From assembly GCF_030272615.1 (NCBI RefSeq), contig NC_081414.1, positions 50,871,136-50,935,135 of the forward strand: DNA of 64,000 nt, read 5' to 3'. The notes beneath the pieces are model-generated. The model made no database searches, was not told the DNA's origin, and saw nothing but the letters and a program-made list of their open reading frames with translations. The DNA is from Cryptomeria japonica (Eukaryota > Streptophyta > Pinopsida > Cupressales > Cupressaceae). Both the position numbers and the translations under genes were made by a program. Of this stretch, positions 47,501 through 59,975 are shown one piece after another (the stretch's first letter is position 1; every line of letters begins with the position of its first letter).

Positions 47501-48839
47501 ATATGGATTTTATTACTAGTCATGGATCAGAAACACAAAATTTGTAAAATGTGCAAAATTTGTTGAAAAATAATTGTGTTGTGCAAATTTGTGTTTTTGA
47601 TTAGGTGTTGTTTTGTATGAAGAATAGCCATTGCCTTTTATTATCACTTATCTTTATAGATATGGTCTTGATTTTTGAATATTTATTTGATTATATCTAT
47701 CATCTTATGTGTGAATTTTGTTTGACGCATTTTTTATAGTTGTAAAATTAAACCTTATTAAAATTCAAGTTTAAATACAATCATATCATCTCTCTCCTAT
47801 CAATTGTTTTGGATCATTCTAGTGCACACTTGTGTTGACTTTTGTGCTTAATTATCATATTTTAAGGGCATGCATTCAGTCATTTGGAAAACATATACAA
47901 GTATATTGAGATTACTCAAAAGAATTGAACATCATAGGATCATATACGTGTTATCTTAAGTCCATTACATGCTTACTCCTTACCTTTGATCTTTTGTTTA
48001 AAGCTCTAAAGTTGATATGTTAAAGATCTAAAGAGAACATGACCCTTACACAAATTTGAACATCAAGAGATTGAGGTAAATGAGTTTTAAGATGTTGATA
48101 TTGTCAAATTATTCTTATAATAGTAAGTGTCCAAATCGATTATCAAAAAAAATAAGTGTCCAAATCTAAACAAACATGTGCATAGCATCCTTCAATTTTG
48201 TTCTTATCAAACAATTTTCTTTTGTTTTCCCTTGTTTACTTTTCTTCTTTCATTTTTTTTTAATTTTTTTTCCTCATTTCTTTATAATTTTGTTTATCAT
48301 TTTCAATTAATCTTTTTTATTTTTTCCTTATTTTTTATTTATTTTGTAATTAGCTCAACCTCATTTTTGTTATTGTATTTTTTATTTTTTTTTGTTACTT
48401 TATTAAATTTTAAATAGTTTTAAAATTTCATTGAATATATATTTTATCAATTTGTTTGTTTTTTTCCTTTTACTTTTTCTTTGATTGTTTGATTCTATTT
48501 TAATTTTTTTATTTTTCTTGTTCTAATTGATATATTTTAAATTTAACTAGTTATTGGTTTTCTTTGTTTCTTGTTTCTTGTCCTTTTCTTTTGCTTGTTA
48601 ACTTTAATCAAACAAATGATGGGTTTGTCCTTCTTACTTTTTCTTTTTCTTATCTTTATTTAACTATTTTTCTTTTTTTTTATTAGGGCATGTTCTTACT
48701 TTATCTTCCAAAAACTACCACTTCTTTTAATTTACTTTTTAATTTCTCTAAATCTGCTTATTTCTTAATTAATTCATTTCTATAACCTTTATAAAGTTAT
48801 TTACACAACCCATCTGTCTAGTATTCTTCTTTCTGATGA
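47501..48839. other. AT- and T-rich spacer
   Basis: 48120-48800 is extremely T-rich on the plus strand. No coding sequence was recognised. If the gypsy element that follows were intact, its polypurine tract and 3' LTR would be expected here. I do not find an LTR match. Confidence 0.5.
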
Positions 48840-50193
48840 TGGATCACTAAGTGTGATATAAAACATCAATGAAATAAACATAAACAATTCTTCCTCGTTG
48901 AGTGGCTTGTGATACAATCTGAGACGATGATCGTTGACCAATAGTTCAATGGTCTATAACTATACAACACCATTAGGAAAGACTTTAGCAATTTCATAAG
49001 GACCCAACCATCGAGTTTGTAGTTTGTTCAGATGATTCTTAAAGTGTGATTCATATAACAATGCCTTGTCTCCCTGTTCGAATTTCTTTGTTTTGATGAA
49101 TCGGTAATGTCATTTAACCCTCTATGTTTGCACTAATTACATTCTTTGCAGTGCTTCTTTTCTATATTCATCGTGTATTGAGGTGTCCAATTCTCTCCTA
49201 TGCTCTCAGATTAAATGCCAAGCTAGATGGTTGTTCTTAATGACTTATGTTCAAATTAAATGGGTATAACAACCTTGACTCCACACATCAATTCAAATGG
49301 TGTAAATCCTATAGTAGTTTTTCATATGGTCGTGTAAGACCATACTACTTCTTGTAATCTAAAGGCCCAATCTTTCTTAAGAATTGACATTGTTTTGGTA
49401 AGGATTGCCTTGAGTTCTTTATTTGTTTGAGGGTGATATGGATTACCCTTCTAATGCCTCGACTTGCACTCATTCGTAAGGGATACTATTAGTGTGGATG
49501 TACATTGAGGACCTTGATCTATGACAAGCTCTCTAGGAACTCCATACCTTGTAAAGATTTCTTCATGCAATGATTGTACAACTTTATTGTCATTTGCATG
49601 CTTCATTGCTCTCACCTCCACCCACTTAGTTAGGTAGTATGTGCATACCAAGATATATTCCTTAATGTTGGATGGTGGGTTAATTGACCCTATAAAGTCC
49701 AAACCCCATTTATTAAAGGGTGCCAAAACCATTTGTGGTTGCAAAGGCATTTCATCTTATTTGGTGTGCTTGCATATTTGTTGGTACCTATCATACTATC
49801 TAGTATACTTACTTGAATATTTATGAATAGAAGGGCAATAGTAACTAGTGTTGAGGATTTTGAGAGTTGCTCTTTTTGCTGCAAAATGACCTCCTCGAGG
49901 ATCATCATGACATGCATGAAGAAAATCATGTATTTCATCTTCTTTGAGGCAATGTCTCATAACATTGTTTGGTCTAATGTAAAAGAGGTAGCTTGCAATC
50001 CATGAATAAGAAAAAATTTGTCCACTAGTTGGTGTCTTTCTCTAGGAGAAAAATAAGAAGACGTCTTACTAGAGACCAAATAGTTGGCAATGTCTACATA
50101 CCAAGGGTCGTGAGTTTGAAGGGAAAATAAATGCTCATCAAGAAAAGAATCATCAATGAGTGGATTTGAACCTGGATTTGTGATTCTAGACAA
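48840..50193 (-). pseudogene. Gypsy integrase remnant
   Basis: The zinc-binding head is visible in FLHACHDDPRGGHFAAKRA, with ICKHTK further on. The core (49750-49451) reads LAPFNKWGLDFIGSI, YYLTKWVEVRAM and GVPRELVIDQGPQ; Asp residues of the D,D-35-E triad are present. RCNPYHPQTNKELKA and the C-terminal KFEQGDKALLYESHFKN and LQTRWLGPYEIAKVFPNGVV follow. Integrase would insert the cDNA. Frames shift several times, so no functional enzyme is made. Confidence 0.88.
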
Positions 50194-50199
50194 GAAATC

Positions 50200-51529
50200 T
50201 ACAACTGCATTTGCTTTTCCAGGTTTATCAACTATTGTGATGTCAAACTCCTACAACAAAAGTAGCCATCTCACCAACTAGCCTATTACAATTGGTTTGT
50301 TCATCAAATACCAAATTGTTGCATGATTTGTATGGACAAAAACTTGATATCCTATAATGTAGTGTCTGAACTTGTTGATGACATAGATAACTGCTAATGT
50401 TTCCTTTTTAGTAATAGTGTAATTGAATTCAGTTGCTTGCAGGTTCTTGCTAACCTAATAGATTGCATATTCTATTATCCCTTCTTTTTGTCCCAACATT
50501 GCTCCAACTGCATGATTTGATGCATCCATATGAATATGAAATGGTAAGCTCCAATTCAGTCCTCTAAGAACAGGGCCTCTATTAAGACATCCTTTAATTT
50601 TTGAAAATCTTGTTGACAAGTGTTAGTCCATTCAAATTTAGCATCTTTTAGTCAACAAAACATATAGTGGGGATGCAATTTTGCTAAAATATTTAATGAA
50701 CCTTCTATAACAACCTGCATGGGTGAGAAATCTTCTGACATCTTTTTGCTTGGAGGGTATTAACAATTTTTTAATGACCTCTATTTTCATAAGGTCAACT
50801 TTTATAACCTTCTAGGAAACATGGTGACCAAGCACCACTCCTTGCATCACCGTGTATCATTTCTCCTTACTTAATGAGAGGTTGTGATCCTTACATCTTT
50901 AAAGCACCTTAGTCAAATTAGACAAGGCTTCCTCATAACTATCACCACAAGTAGTGAAGTCATCCATATACACCTCCATACAATCATGTGCGAGATCTGA
51001 GAAAATGCTAATAACTACTCTCTAGAATGTTGCAGGTGTGTTGCAAATGTCAAAAGGTACAACAACATATGCATAGGTGCCCCGAGGATAAGTGAATGTT
51101 GTTTTGTCCTAATCTTTTAATGCTATTCGGATTTGGTTATAACCACTATCCATAAATGAAAAATATTTATTTCTTGCTAAAGAGTCCAGAACCTTATCAA
51201 TGAATGGAAGAGGAAAGTGATCCTTCCTTGTTGCAAAGTTGAGTTCTTTGTAGTCTACACAAACTCTCTATTTGCTCCCTTTCTTTGGAACTATAACAAG
51301 TGGTGTGACCCACTAACTGTCAAAGAGAATATGTGAATCCTATATTCAACAACTTTTGCAATGCAGTCTTACCTCCTATCTCCTTAATTGTTGGATTCGT
51401 TCTCCTTTGGGGTTGTTTGATTGGCCTACAATATTCTTTTATGTAAATCCTACGAGTACAAAGGTTTGGATCTAGTCCCTTCATATCACTATAATCCCAA
51501 GCAAAAGCATCCATATGTTCTTGTAGCAA
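50200..51529 (-). pseudogene. Gypsy reverse transcriptase and RNase H remnant
   Basis: It starts LQEHMDAFAWDYSDMKGLDP, then RPIKQPQRRTNPTIKEIGG and ALQKLLNIGFTYS, the RT N-terminus. Downstream, shifted frames give pieces of the palm (FIDKVLDSL; DLVHDCMEVYMDDF, equivalent to the catalytic Y-M-D-D, near 50965) and of the RNase H region ending KPGKANAVVDFLSRI. Numerous stops and frameshifts occur. RT and RNase H would copy element RNA into DNA. Confidence 0.8.
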
Positions 51530-52153
51530 GGAGACTAACTATGTCTGCTATTGTTGATTTTATTGTTGATATTAAGGTGCTTTCCATGAGTAATTTCTAC
51601 CTAAATAGTAAGGAGGTTCATTGAGGTTGTATTTAAAAATGTTATCCTAGAATCCTCAATGTGTGGCAACAACTGGTGAAGTAGTTGTGCAATTGACAAG
51701 TAGCTTTTAGATGAGGTTGCAAGTAACAAGGAATATAGAGGACAAGAAGTGCATGCCAAACATGACAATGCTTCTTCGTGTCTACTATAATCATATTGGA
51801 ATACATGATCTATGATCGTATCATCATCTTGTCCTTGCAACATAGGAACCCTTTCTATCATCATAAGTGTTTCTAGACTATCTAATTCCTTGTCTCCAAG
51901 GTCTGGCCAAATGGCTTGATCACTATCTTGGTGAGGTTGGGTTGAGAGATATAAAAACATTTCTTTTTGTAACATTCACATTTGAAATTATCATTTCCCC
52001 TAATATACATCTTGTGAAAGCATCTACTATTACAAGCCATGGTCTCCCTAGAATGAGCAGATACCCCCCATGGTTAGATTTTGGTTGTAGGACAATGAAA
52101 TCTGTAGGATATTCCTAGTATTCAAGTGTTATTACCAAGTCTTTGACCATCTC

Positions 52154-53725
52154 CTATGGCTTAACTATGGAACTATCAACAAGTTGTAGGATAGTAGGTG
52201 TAGGCCTTAGATTGGGTAGTTGCAAATTTTGCATGGTCTCTTGGGTCATCACATTGATGGTGGATCCTAGGTTAATGAGAGTGTTTGGAATGAGAATCCC
52301 ATTGATTGTAACATTTACCACATGGCTCCCAAGGTCGGTATATTTGGGAACAATGACTTTTCCCAACATGATGCTTCCCAGTTGACCCACCACATGAACA
52401 ATCGATGGGTACTTCCTTTTTGTACCTAACTTTTTAATGCATAGCTCCTTAATAGTCTTATTATAGATAGGGACATCATTAATTTTTTGAAACAATGGTA
52501 TCTTGATATTAACATTGTTTAATTGGCCCAAGAAGTCAAATGTTGGTTCAAACTCGAGTAGAAGCACAAAGTTGTGTAACACTTTTATAAAGGAAATGGT
52601 TAATGTTGATTCAATTTTTTAAATTAAATCAATAGATAGTGAAATATATGTTTTAAATTTTGAAATGATGTAAACTAAAAAAATTTACATCCTTTTGTCT
52701 ATTTTATGTCTGTGATTTTAACAAAAATTTATAAAACTATTTGAATGTAGTTTTTTATAAAGTAAACACTATAATTTAGTTGCTGATAAAATGCTAAAAT
52801 TGAAGTTACACAAGCCGCCACACTTTATTTAATTAATTTTCTCTTTTTTCTTCAATTTTTTTGTGTATATTGATAACTTGAAACTTTAGTGCATGGATAT
52901 ATTTTTTACTAGTTTTTATAAATATATTATTTTCAATAAATTTGAAAAGTTGTGTGCTAAAATATAACTCTTTCTAATTGTCGCCACTTTTTTTTTAAAA
53001 TTATTTATCCAAATTAGAAAAGAATTATATCATCTTGACATAGATTCTTTTCTCTACTGCATCATATTTTTTCAAAAGTTATAAATAAATTTTAGTATTT
53101 TTCCTTGACACGATAATCAACCTTATATTTTAGTGTTGATGACCTACTTTCAATAAAAACAAAATATTAAATATTAAATATAATTAAAATATTTAAAGAT
53201 ATATATTTTGGAAAATTCACTTATAGATCTATAAAAGGGTTTTTTTACGTTTCAAAAAAAATATTATGTATAAGAGTAGGAGTTGTTGAAACATCGAGTT
53301 TTTTATTTTTTATTTTTTTGGTAATTAGACCCAAAGTGGTATAAAATATACATTTAGTAGACATTTCCAATTGGAAAGGTTGTGGCCCATATATAACTTA
53401 GCTATAATGAATCTTTGTAGACCATATGTTTGACTAAAATTAATTTTTAGTTAGAATAACTTAAATTCACTTGTGCTAATAAGTTGGCTTGAAACATGAC
53501 ACAATTTTGTGCTTTTACCCACTTTGGTTTTTGCACATTAAGTCTTTCTAGAAATGGTAGTGAAACACCTTTGTTCAATTCTGACTCAGGAAGTGAAGAT
53601 TGGCTACTCAATGGAGGGTAAACATCAGTTGAAGAATGACATGATGGTACCTTTGTAATTATAAGTTGGGTAAGTGCAACAAGGGTCTTTCTAGAGTGAA
53701 GGTGGACATTATTAATATCTAGCAC
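52154..53725 (-). pseudogene. Gypsy protease region split by an AT-rich segment
   Basis: The upstream part reads LPFLERLNVQKPKW (about 53550). The downstream part, 52582-52154, reads LNNVNIKIPLFQKINDVPIY and LGSIMLGKVIVPKYTDLGS. The catalytic loop there is TLINLGSTINVMT, where families normally have D in place of the N, a single G-to-A change that would abolish activity. Between the parts, 52600-53446 is AT-rich DNA with no element homology, probably an insertion. Confidence 0.75.
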
Positions 53726-54229
53726 ATAAGTAGGAAATCATTGGGCATCATTAGTGTATACCTACTATACTAGATGATTATTTGGGTTAGGTGCAGGTTG
53801 TGCTAGCAATTGAGTGGGTTTCGAAAGTTGTGAAGTATAACTGACAAGATTAGGCATAATGGCAAGTTGTGTAGGTGGGGCTAACAACTGTTACATATAT
53901 CTAGCATTAGGATTATTCCACGGTTAGTTGCCTCTCCATGGTTATTGCTACCAATTTGATTGAGGCATCTATCAAGTTAGGTACCCATTCTAAGATTGAA
54001 AAGATTGCCAACCAACTAGAGCAAGTTAGTTTTGCCATTAATCCAAATTGCTGTAAGAGGTATTGTAGGACAAGGGATCTGGAGGCATACTTGGCCTTTA
54101 TTTCCATGGTTTTCATTGGGCAAGGTAGAACACCTGACCATCTTCATCTTCAAAGGTCTTGAGATCAGTCATGTCCTCTATGTTTGTAACTCATTTACAT
54201 CTGCAATCTTTTTTTCTTATAGCGACAAT

Positions 54230-55010
54230 GGGGGCAATATTTAGCTAGAACAACATTTGCTTCCTCCTGCTTCTTTCTTTCTTGTAATGCATCCATATGA
54301 GTAGCCATGTGATTGATAATATCCTAATTCATATTTGAAAGTAGGTTATTGATTTTCATCCATGAAACTCTTGTAGTAGACCTAGATGTTAGTCCTCGTA
54401 TGCTTGTTGTCTTCTTCATAGTTGACCTATAATAATTTCTTGCAAGCCTGCACATATCATCCCAAGTAGCTTGAGTGACATGTCCTCCTGCCATTAAGTT
54501 TAAGGCATCCAAATAGTCTTCATCAATTTCACGAAATAAAAACATGCTTGAGAGTGTTCGTGTAGATTTTTATGCCTAGATTTTTGTAGGCTAAACATGA
54601 AACATTCAAGATAGTATTCTAATGGTTCATCCTCCTTTTGAATCATTCGAAATATATCATCTCCACACAAGCCTCCTCCTCTGCAATAATATTTATACTT
54701 ATTCAAGAACGTTGTTTTCATACTATCCCAGTCAACCATTGCATCTCTCCCCCAACTCGTGAACTATCTCAAGGCAGAGTCCAGGGAACAATTTTAACCT
54801 ATGGTTATCTATAGTGTAGTCTTAACTATACCATATGACATCAAACTCAATGAGGAAGGTGTATAGGTTCTTAGTAATAAGCCCATGGAAGTTGGGAAGG
54901 GTTGAAGGTTATGTGTTCTTAAGAGCAATATTCCTCTCTTATTTGACAATGGGGAAATGGAAATTTGGAGTCTCTTCATCTTGGTCAGCATGGCAATCTG
55001 TATCACCCAT
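54230..55010 (-). pseudogene. Gypsy gag remnant
   Basis: The order matches plant gypsy gag: TLPNFHGLITKNLYTFLIEF, then DYTIDNHRLKLFPG, DWDSMKTTFLNKYKYYCRGG, MIQKEDEPLEYYLECFMFSL and LNLMAGGHVTQATWDDMCRL. A Cys/His-like CPHC follows near 54230. It would form the particle. The frame is broken at several points. Confidence 0.85.
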
Positions 55011-55353
55011 TCTAAATCTAAATCTAGAGGTGGAGAATTATGTGGAGTGGAATTTTGGGATGAATTAGAAGGGGCTTGAGAGGTTGGTCATGATGGAGGT
55101 GAGTAGTATTCAATTTCTATTGGAGTTGTTCGAATGGTTTGGATATCAGTATTGGGAAAGAATCTTTCATGAGAGTCCCTCCTATGCATGCAAGATATAA
55201 TCCATTGTTCTAATGCACGTGTAAATGGTTAATAAATATTATGGTGGGTTGTTTAGAATCTAAAAGTCTTACTTCCTGAAAACAAAAATTCTTATTTCTA
55301 ATAAAGCATAAAAATAAACTAGACAACCCAAATAATTTCATAGCTTGACGCCA

Positions 55354-55371
55354 TCCCCAACAATGATGCCA
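55354..55371 (-). other. Gypsy primer-binding site, tRNA-Asp type, decayed
   Basis: The minus strand reads TGGCATCATTGTTGGGGA, differing from the canonical TGGCGCCGTTGCCGGGGA at five positions, all transitions. It lies four bases after the proposed LTR end (TGACA). Confidence 0.7.
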
Positions 55372-55375
55372 AAAA

Positions 55376-56694
55376 TGTCAAGCCTTATAATTTCAATTGA
55401 GATTATAACATAATTTCACAATTTAGGGATATTTGTCCATGTCAAGCAGTCCTTCATGGTTTAAAGGAATACATTTACTTGTCAACCATAGGTCGTATAA
55501 CTTGAAATGGTGCAGCACTATATGTGCATTACAAACCTATTTAAGGTCACTATCCTGCGTAAATTGTAAAGATTGCAGTAAAAGAAAGAGCTACAAAACA
55601 ACTGCTAAAAATAACTATTGCTGAAATAAAAATATCAAGAAATGAACATTTGCAATGTAAACAAAATGTTATACTACAACATCTTAATTTGAGGCAACAA
55701 GACAATAATCAAATCAACTACTATTGAGCAAACATTAATTATTCATTACTTTCAAACTATCTATTTTATCTCAATTATGGTTGTTGTAGGAACAGTGAAT
55801 AATGGAACTATTATTCTACTGAAATTCGGGAAAACTACTTTGGTGCTAAACACTTGAAACAAAACTAGCTAAACTAAGCTAATACTAAGAGTAACTTTAC
55901 CTCAAGTGGGCCCCCTTGGTTAAGTATTCACAATGAATTCACAAGATTGCACGGTTGGTTTAGAAATGCATTGTATTTTATTCATTAAGATTTACATACT
56001 TGCTTCAAAATATAACTGCTAACATACTCACAAAATCATTAACCTTTTCAGGTCGAACCTAAGCTTATTTATAACATTAATCCTATGACTAATTCTCTAA
56101 CCAACTAAAACTCGATCTCCAAATCTAGGGAGAGATTTATTAATTGAATAAAGGAACCATAAACTTAAAAGAGTCCTATTAGGACTGCAATTTCTAACAA
56201 CCATTTAAAACATAATTATCCACTTGAATCAACTCAATAGACTACTTAATAATGCGTGCTCAAGTAGTTCAAGTCGTAATTAAGGATGTTCATATGTGAG
56301 TGTTGCCCTTAGATAGCTTGATCCACCTAAAACTGCTTTTAACCAGCTCAATGTTGATTTTGTCCATGGTTGTAGGAGCTGACACAGTGCTTGGCTATAG
56401 GAACAATAGTTTTTGGGCCAGGAGAAAGTGTTACATAACAGGTTAATATATTCAACATTACAAACCATAGTAATTAACCATTTCCATCCATAACATGCAC
56501 ACTCATAAGCATACATGCATTATATTAGAGTTGTTAACTAAACATATTAAAAGTGCTTAAACGAAGTCTCAATACCATAATAGGTCATACTAGGATTGAG
56601 GTTCATAACACTTATACCATAAAACTTAACTAAAGTCTGCAATGTAACTGATAAAAGATGGACAAATTAGAGACCTATCATGCCACACCCAACA
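55376..56694 (-). repeat. 5' LTR of the gypsy element
   Basis: The inner end TTGACA abuts the primer-binding site spacer. The outer start is placed at TGTTGGGTGTGGCATGATAG (56694), where LINE ORF1 sequence begins just outside. The length would be 1,319 bp. A TATAAATAAGC element near 56070 fits an LTR promoter. The outer boundary is inferred because no second LTR is available for comparison. Confidence 0.55.
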
Positions 56695-59600
56695 TATAGT
56701 CTATCTAAATTTTCCCAACACTTACTTCTGTTGCCAATCATCAAATCACAAAATTAAAGATTGTCATTTGGCTACTACGAGGGCTAAGTCACCTCCTAAG
56801 GTTTATGACCCTCTATGTGATCCAAAGGTTTCAAAACTAGAGGAAAAGTGGACCACAATTACCCACAAGGGGAAAGCTACCGCATCTAACAATGTCAAAT
56901 CCAATGAACCAACTATTGTGTAGTTGCAACCATCAATGCTAGTTTCAAACCCTTAAGAGAAAGGGAAGGGGGTTACAACTCCCATTGCCACCAAGGCTTT
57001 TGTTTGTCCTACTTTTGTGTGAACACCTCAGTTGGCTTCAATACTTTTGACTCAGGCACATAGCTTGTGCTGCTCTCACAACTCTTCCAGGCATGCAAAG
57101 GAAGGCGATATTGTTCCTGAAAAGCGAAAGAATGGGCTTTATGGTTTGCTAAAAGCCTATGTTTTCTTGCAAAATCATTTCTCCCCTCTTGCAGATGAGG
57201 ATGATGTACAAGATTATGAATTGTGAATTTTTGGCCATGTAATGTTTGAGCTCTCACTAACCTCACCATGAAGTATTTTGTGCGGGATACTCAACTGAAT
57301 TATTTTGGTATTCATGTGTTATGTCTTTAGGAAATTAAGATCTCTACTTTCATGCTATCTACTACATGTCGGGTTATTTGGCTAGGTGGCCTAGTTTTTG
57401 CTTCCAATCACAAGGCGGGGTATGGAAGGGTTGTCACCCTTCTTGTGCCATAATGGCAATCTTATGTGGTTGATCATGGATTTAATCCTACTTAGTGACT
57501 TTTTTGGATCCTCATATCAATTGATTATCATTCCCTTGGGATATCATTAATGTTTATGCTCCCAGTGACATCGTTGAAAGATCTACTATCTGGTGTTGAA
57601 TTGTGGATTCATTGTCGCCTTCCACTTGGGTGTTGTGCGGTGACTTTTTAATATGATTGAGGATCCACCTTGGTTGCTCCAGTATGGGTGGAAATGGACA
57701 GGTTACAATGGAATCTTTCAATTTTTGGGCATTCCTTCTGCTTTCCAGGCTTCACTAGTGGAGCTTTGGAAAGTGGACCTTACCAGAATAGAAAATAAGC
57801 TTTCCTTTTGGATTACCAAACCACTTTCATTAGCTACCAAGTTTTGGGTGTGCTCTAAAATTCTTACAACAACCCATGTTTATTACTCCTCTTGTTGGAC
57901 TCCATCAAAAGCTTCTTGTTTGAAGTTGGAAAAGTTTTAAATTGATTTCTTGTGGGCCTTTTCTGAAGACCATAAGGGTTTCAAAGAGTTGTCTGGAGTT
58001 TTGTTGTCTCCTGTGTGACTTAGGTGGTCTTGGGCTCCTCTCTACCTAAAATAGGGCATGGCCTTTTGTGCAAAATGGATTATTTGTGCCATTTATGGCA
58101 ATGAAGCCTAGAAAATTCTTCTCAATCATTGCATTTATTTGAGTTATCCTATCAACCAACTTGCCTAGAAGGGGATTGGTTTTCAAACCCTTTTGGTGAT
58201 GAAAGATGTTGTTCACATCAAAGGAACTTTTGTGGCCAGAAGCATTTGGCATGCTTGGGAAGCTACAAAGCCCTGGCTCTGGTGGGTCAGCTCTAGCTTT
58301 CGAGATGGTCTTTCTTTCAACTGGCATAATCTTTGGTGGTCTCCGCTCATTTAGATTTAGGGGCTTCTTGTTGCCCAACTGCCTTGGGCTCATGCCTTGT
58401 GTTTTCATGGGTGAGGCATTTGCACTCCCCACAGTTTGTTTTGTAAAGCCTCGATGAATCTTCGCTCTTGGGAAGATATGAAAATCTAGTATTGGATTTC
58501 CTAGCCAAATTGAGAGACATTTGACATTGTTTTGTCAGCTCTACCTCTGAATATGCTACACAAAATTGACATTCACTTTATGAAGCCTTGATGAAAAGAT
58601 TGGCGTTGTTCTCCTGACACTACCTTCTATAATTATAAGCCGCGTCTGGGCTACCGTTGGCTCTTTTCACATCTTCCCATGGTGTCTACTTTGAATCTTT
58701 GGTGACACTTGCAATTGCTTCTTTTTCTTTGGCAATGACAATTTCATAATATTTGGCCTATTGTCATTAAGCCTAAGCTCACCCACTTTTCCTGGTGTAT
58801 TCTTTACCAAGGCTTGTCTTTGGGCTATCGCCTTCGACATATGGCCGTTATGGACCCTCACTATCCATTCTACAGTCAACTAGAATCTTTCAAACACATC
58901 TATTGGTTCTATCGCTATGCTCAAAACTTGTGGAGTTAGATTCATGACTTTTTTCGCTCCTTCTGGCCTAAGCCATTTTTCTGGCACATGGCTCTTTTGG
59001 GGGATTGGTCTCATTTCCCTTTCAAATATACCTAAACTCGACATGCTTTCAGGGTGGATATTATCTTTTCTCTATGGAAAGATATAAATGTTATTTTGTT
59101 TTCTCATGATTCTATTGCCACTGATGCTTTGCTTTTTACTCAAGTGTGTATTTGCAACAATGTGATGCTTTAGATCCAAGTGTAGACAAACAAGGTGGTG
59201 TTGGAGGTTTGTCATCTTTAGGAGCTTCTTGAGCATTGGGGCAATGCCCCTTGCATAGTGGCTTGGGTTACTCCCAACAACTTTGCCTCTTGTGGCCATC
59301 GACATGGCCACACTTCTTTAACTCGACATTCTCAAACCCCTTGGTAGGCTCCTCGTCACAAATTTGGTGGTGGGAGTGGATCTACTTGGTGGCACTTTGC
59401 CTCTCTTGTGTGGAGGCTTTGCGTCTAGTTCGAGCTCGGGGGGGGGGGGGGGGAGGGGGAAGGGAGGGAAGGGGCAGGGTCGACTTATGGTGGTGGTAGT
59501 GGATGGCTGACTTCTAGTGGTTGGTGATGGCTGACCTAACTCTTCAAAGGGGTTTCCCAAATCGACTTTGGCGATTTTGCTTGTTCGTGATGACAAAGAT

Positions 59601-59975
59601 AAAGAGGAAGGAGAAGCTGCTGCTAACGAGGGGTGGTCCTTGCCTAACGTCACTCTAGACCCCACTAATGTATGGGGTAAACCGAATGACAAGGATGCCC
59701 CTTTGCCAATTTTTGGGATTGTTCTTATCGTTTAAGCAGCTTGTTTCCATTAGTTATTTGTTTTCTAGGCTTTATCCTCATGTCTGTTATTTAGTATACT
59801 TGGTATTCTACTTTCCAAGCTTGATGGACTCTACTCGTGTGACTCTAAAATAACTTTCCAAACTATGTTTGTGCAACTCCATGGGGTGACCTTGTGTCCC
59901 TCAATAATTTTGTGTATATATGTACTTTAATTTAATTTAATAGAATTTGACATGAACATTCATTTAAAAAAAAAT
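56695..59975 (+). mobile_element. L1-like LINE, internally deleted, with ORF1, endonuclease and RT tail
   Basis: ORF1's end is seen as CCQSSNHKIKDCHLATTRAK (knuckle, about 56732) to a stop at 57226 (FSPLADEDDVQDYEL). ORF2 then starts near 57270 with the endonuclease (YFGIHVLCL*EIKISTFML; RVIWLGGLVFASNHKAGYG; NVYAPSDIVERS; WVLCGDF). It jumps directly at about 57690 to the post-palm RT (GIPSAFQASLVELWKVDLTR; LSFWITKPLSLA; THVYYSSCW), so the catalytic RT core is deleted. The rest is a stop-ridden zinc-binding region and the GWSLPNVTLDPTNVW tail, with a stop near 59734. A T-rich 3' UTR ends in an A-run at about 59966. A G-tract lies at 59440-59460. Confidence 0.88.

Larger units (their letters stand above)
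48840..56694 (-). mobile_element. Decayed Ty3/gypsy element with one recognisable LTR
   Basis: In minus-strand order: LTR (56694-55376), tRNA-Asp-type primer-binding site (55371-55354), gag (about 55010-54230), protease (53600-52154), RT (51529-about 50700), RNase H (about 50700-50200) and integrase (50193-48840). The order of RT, RNase H and integrase, and the primer type, place it in the Ty3/gypsy Athila/Tat-like group (group is inference). All frames are broken by stops and small indels. The 3' LTR is not found. An AT-rich segment of about 850 bp separates two parts of the protease region. It sits beside, and probably inserted into, the LINE at 56.7-60 kb. Confidence 0.88.

Noticed and set aside
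48840-56694. Endogenous caulimovirus or other viral insert
   Set aside because: The domain order, tRNA-Asp-type primer site and LTR fit a Ty3/gypsy retrotransposon. No movement-protein or coat-protein motif was seen.
59236-59692. Plus- and minus-strand Gly- and Pro-rich frames
   Set aside because: They come from the G-tract and the decayed LINE tail.
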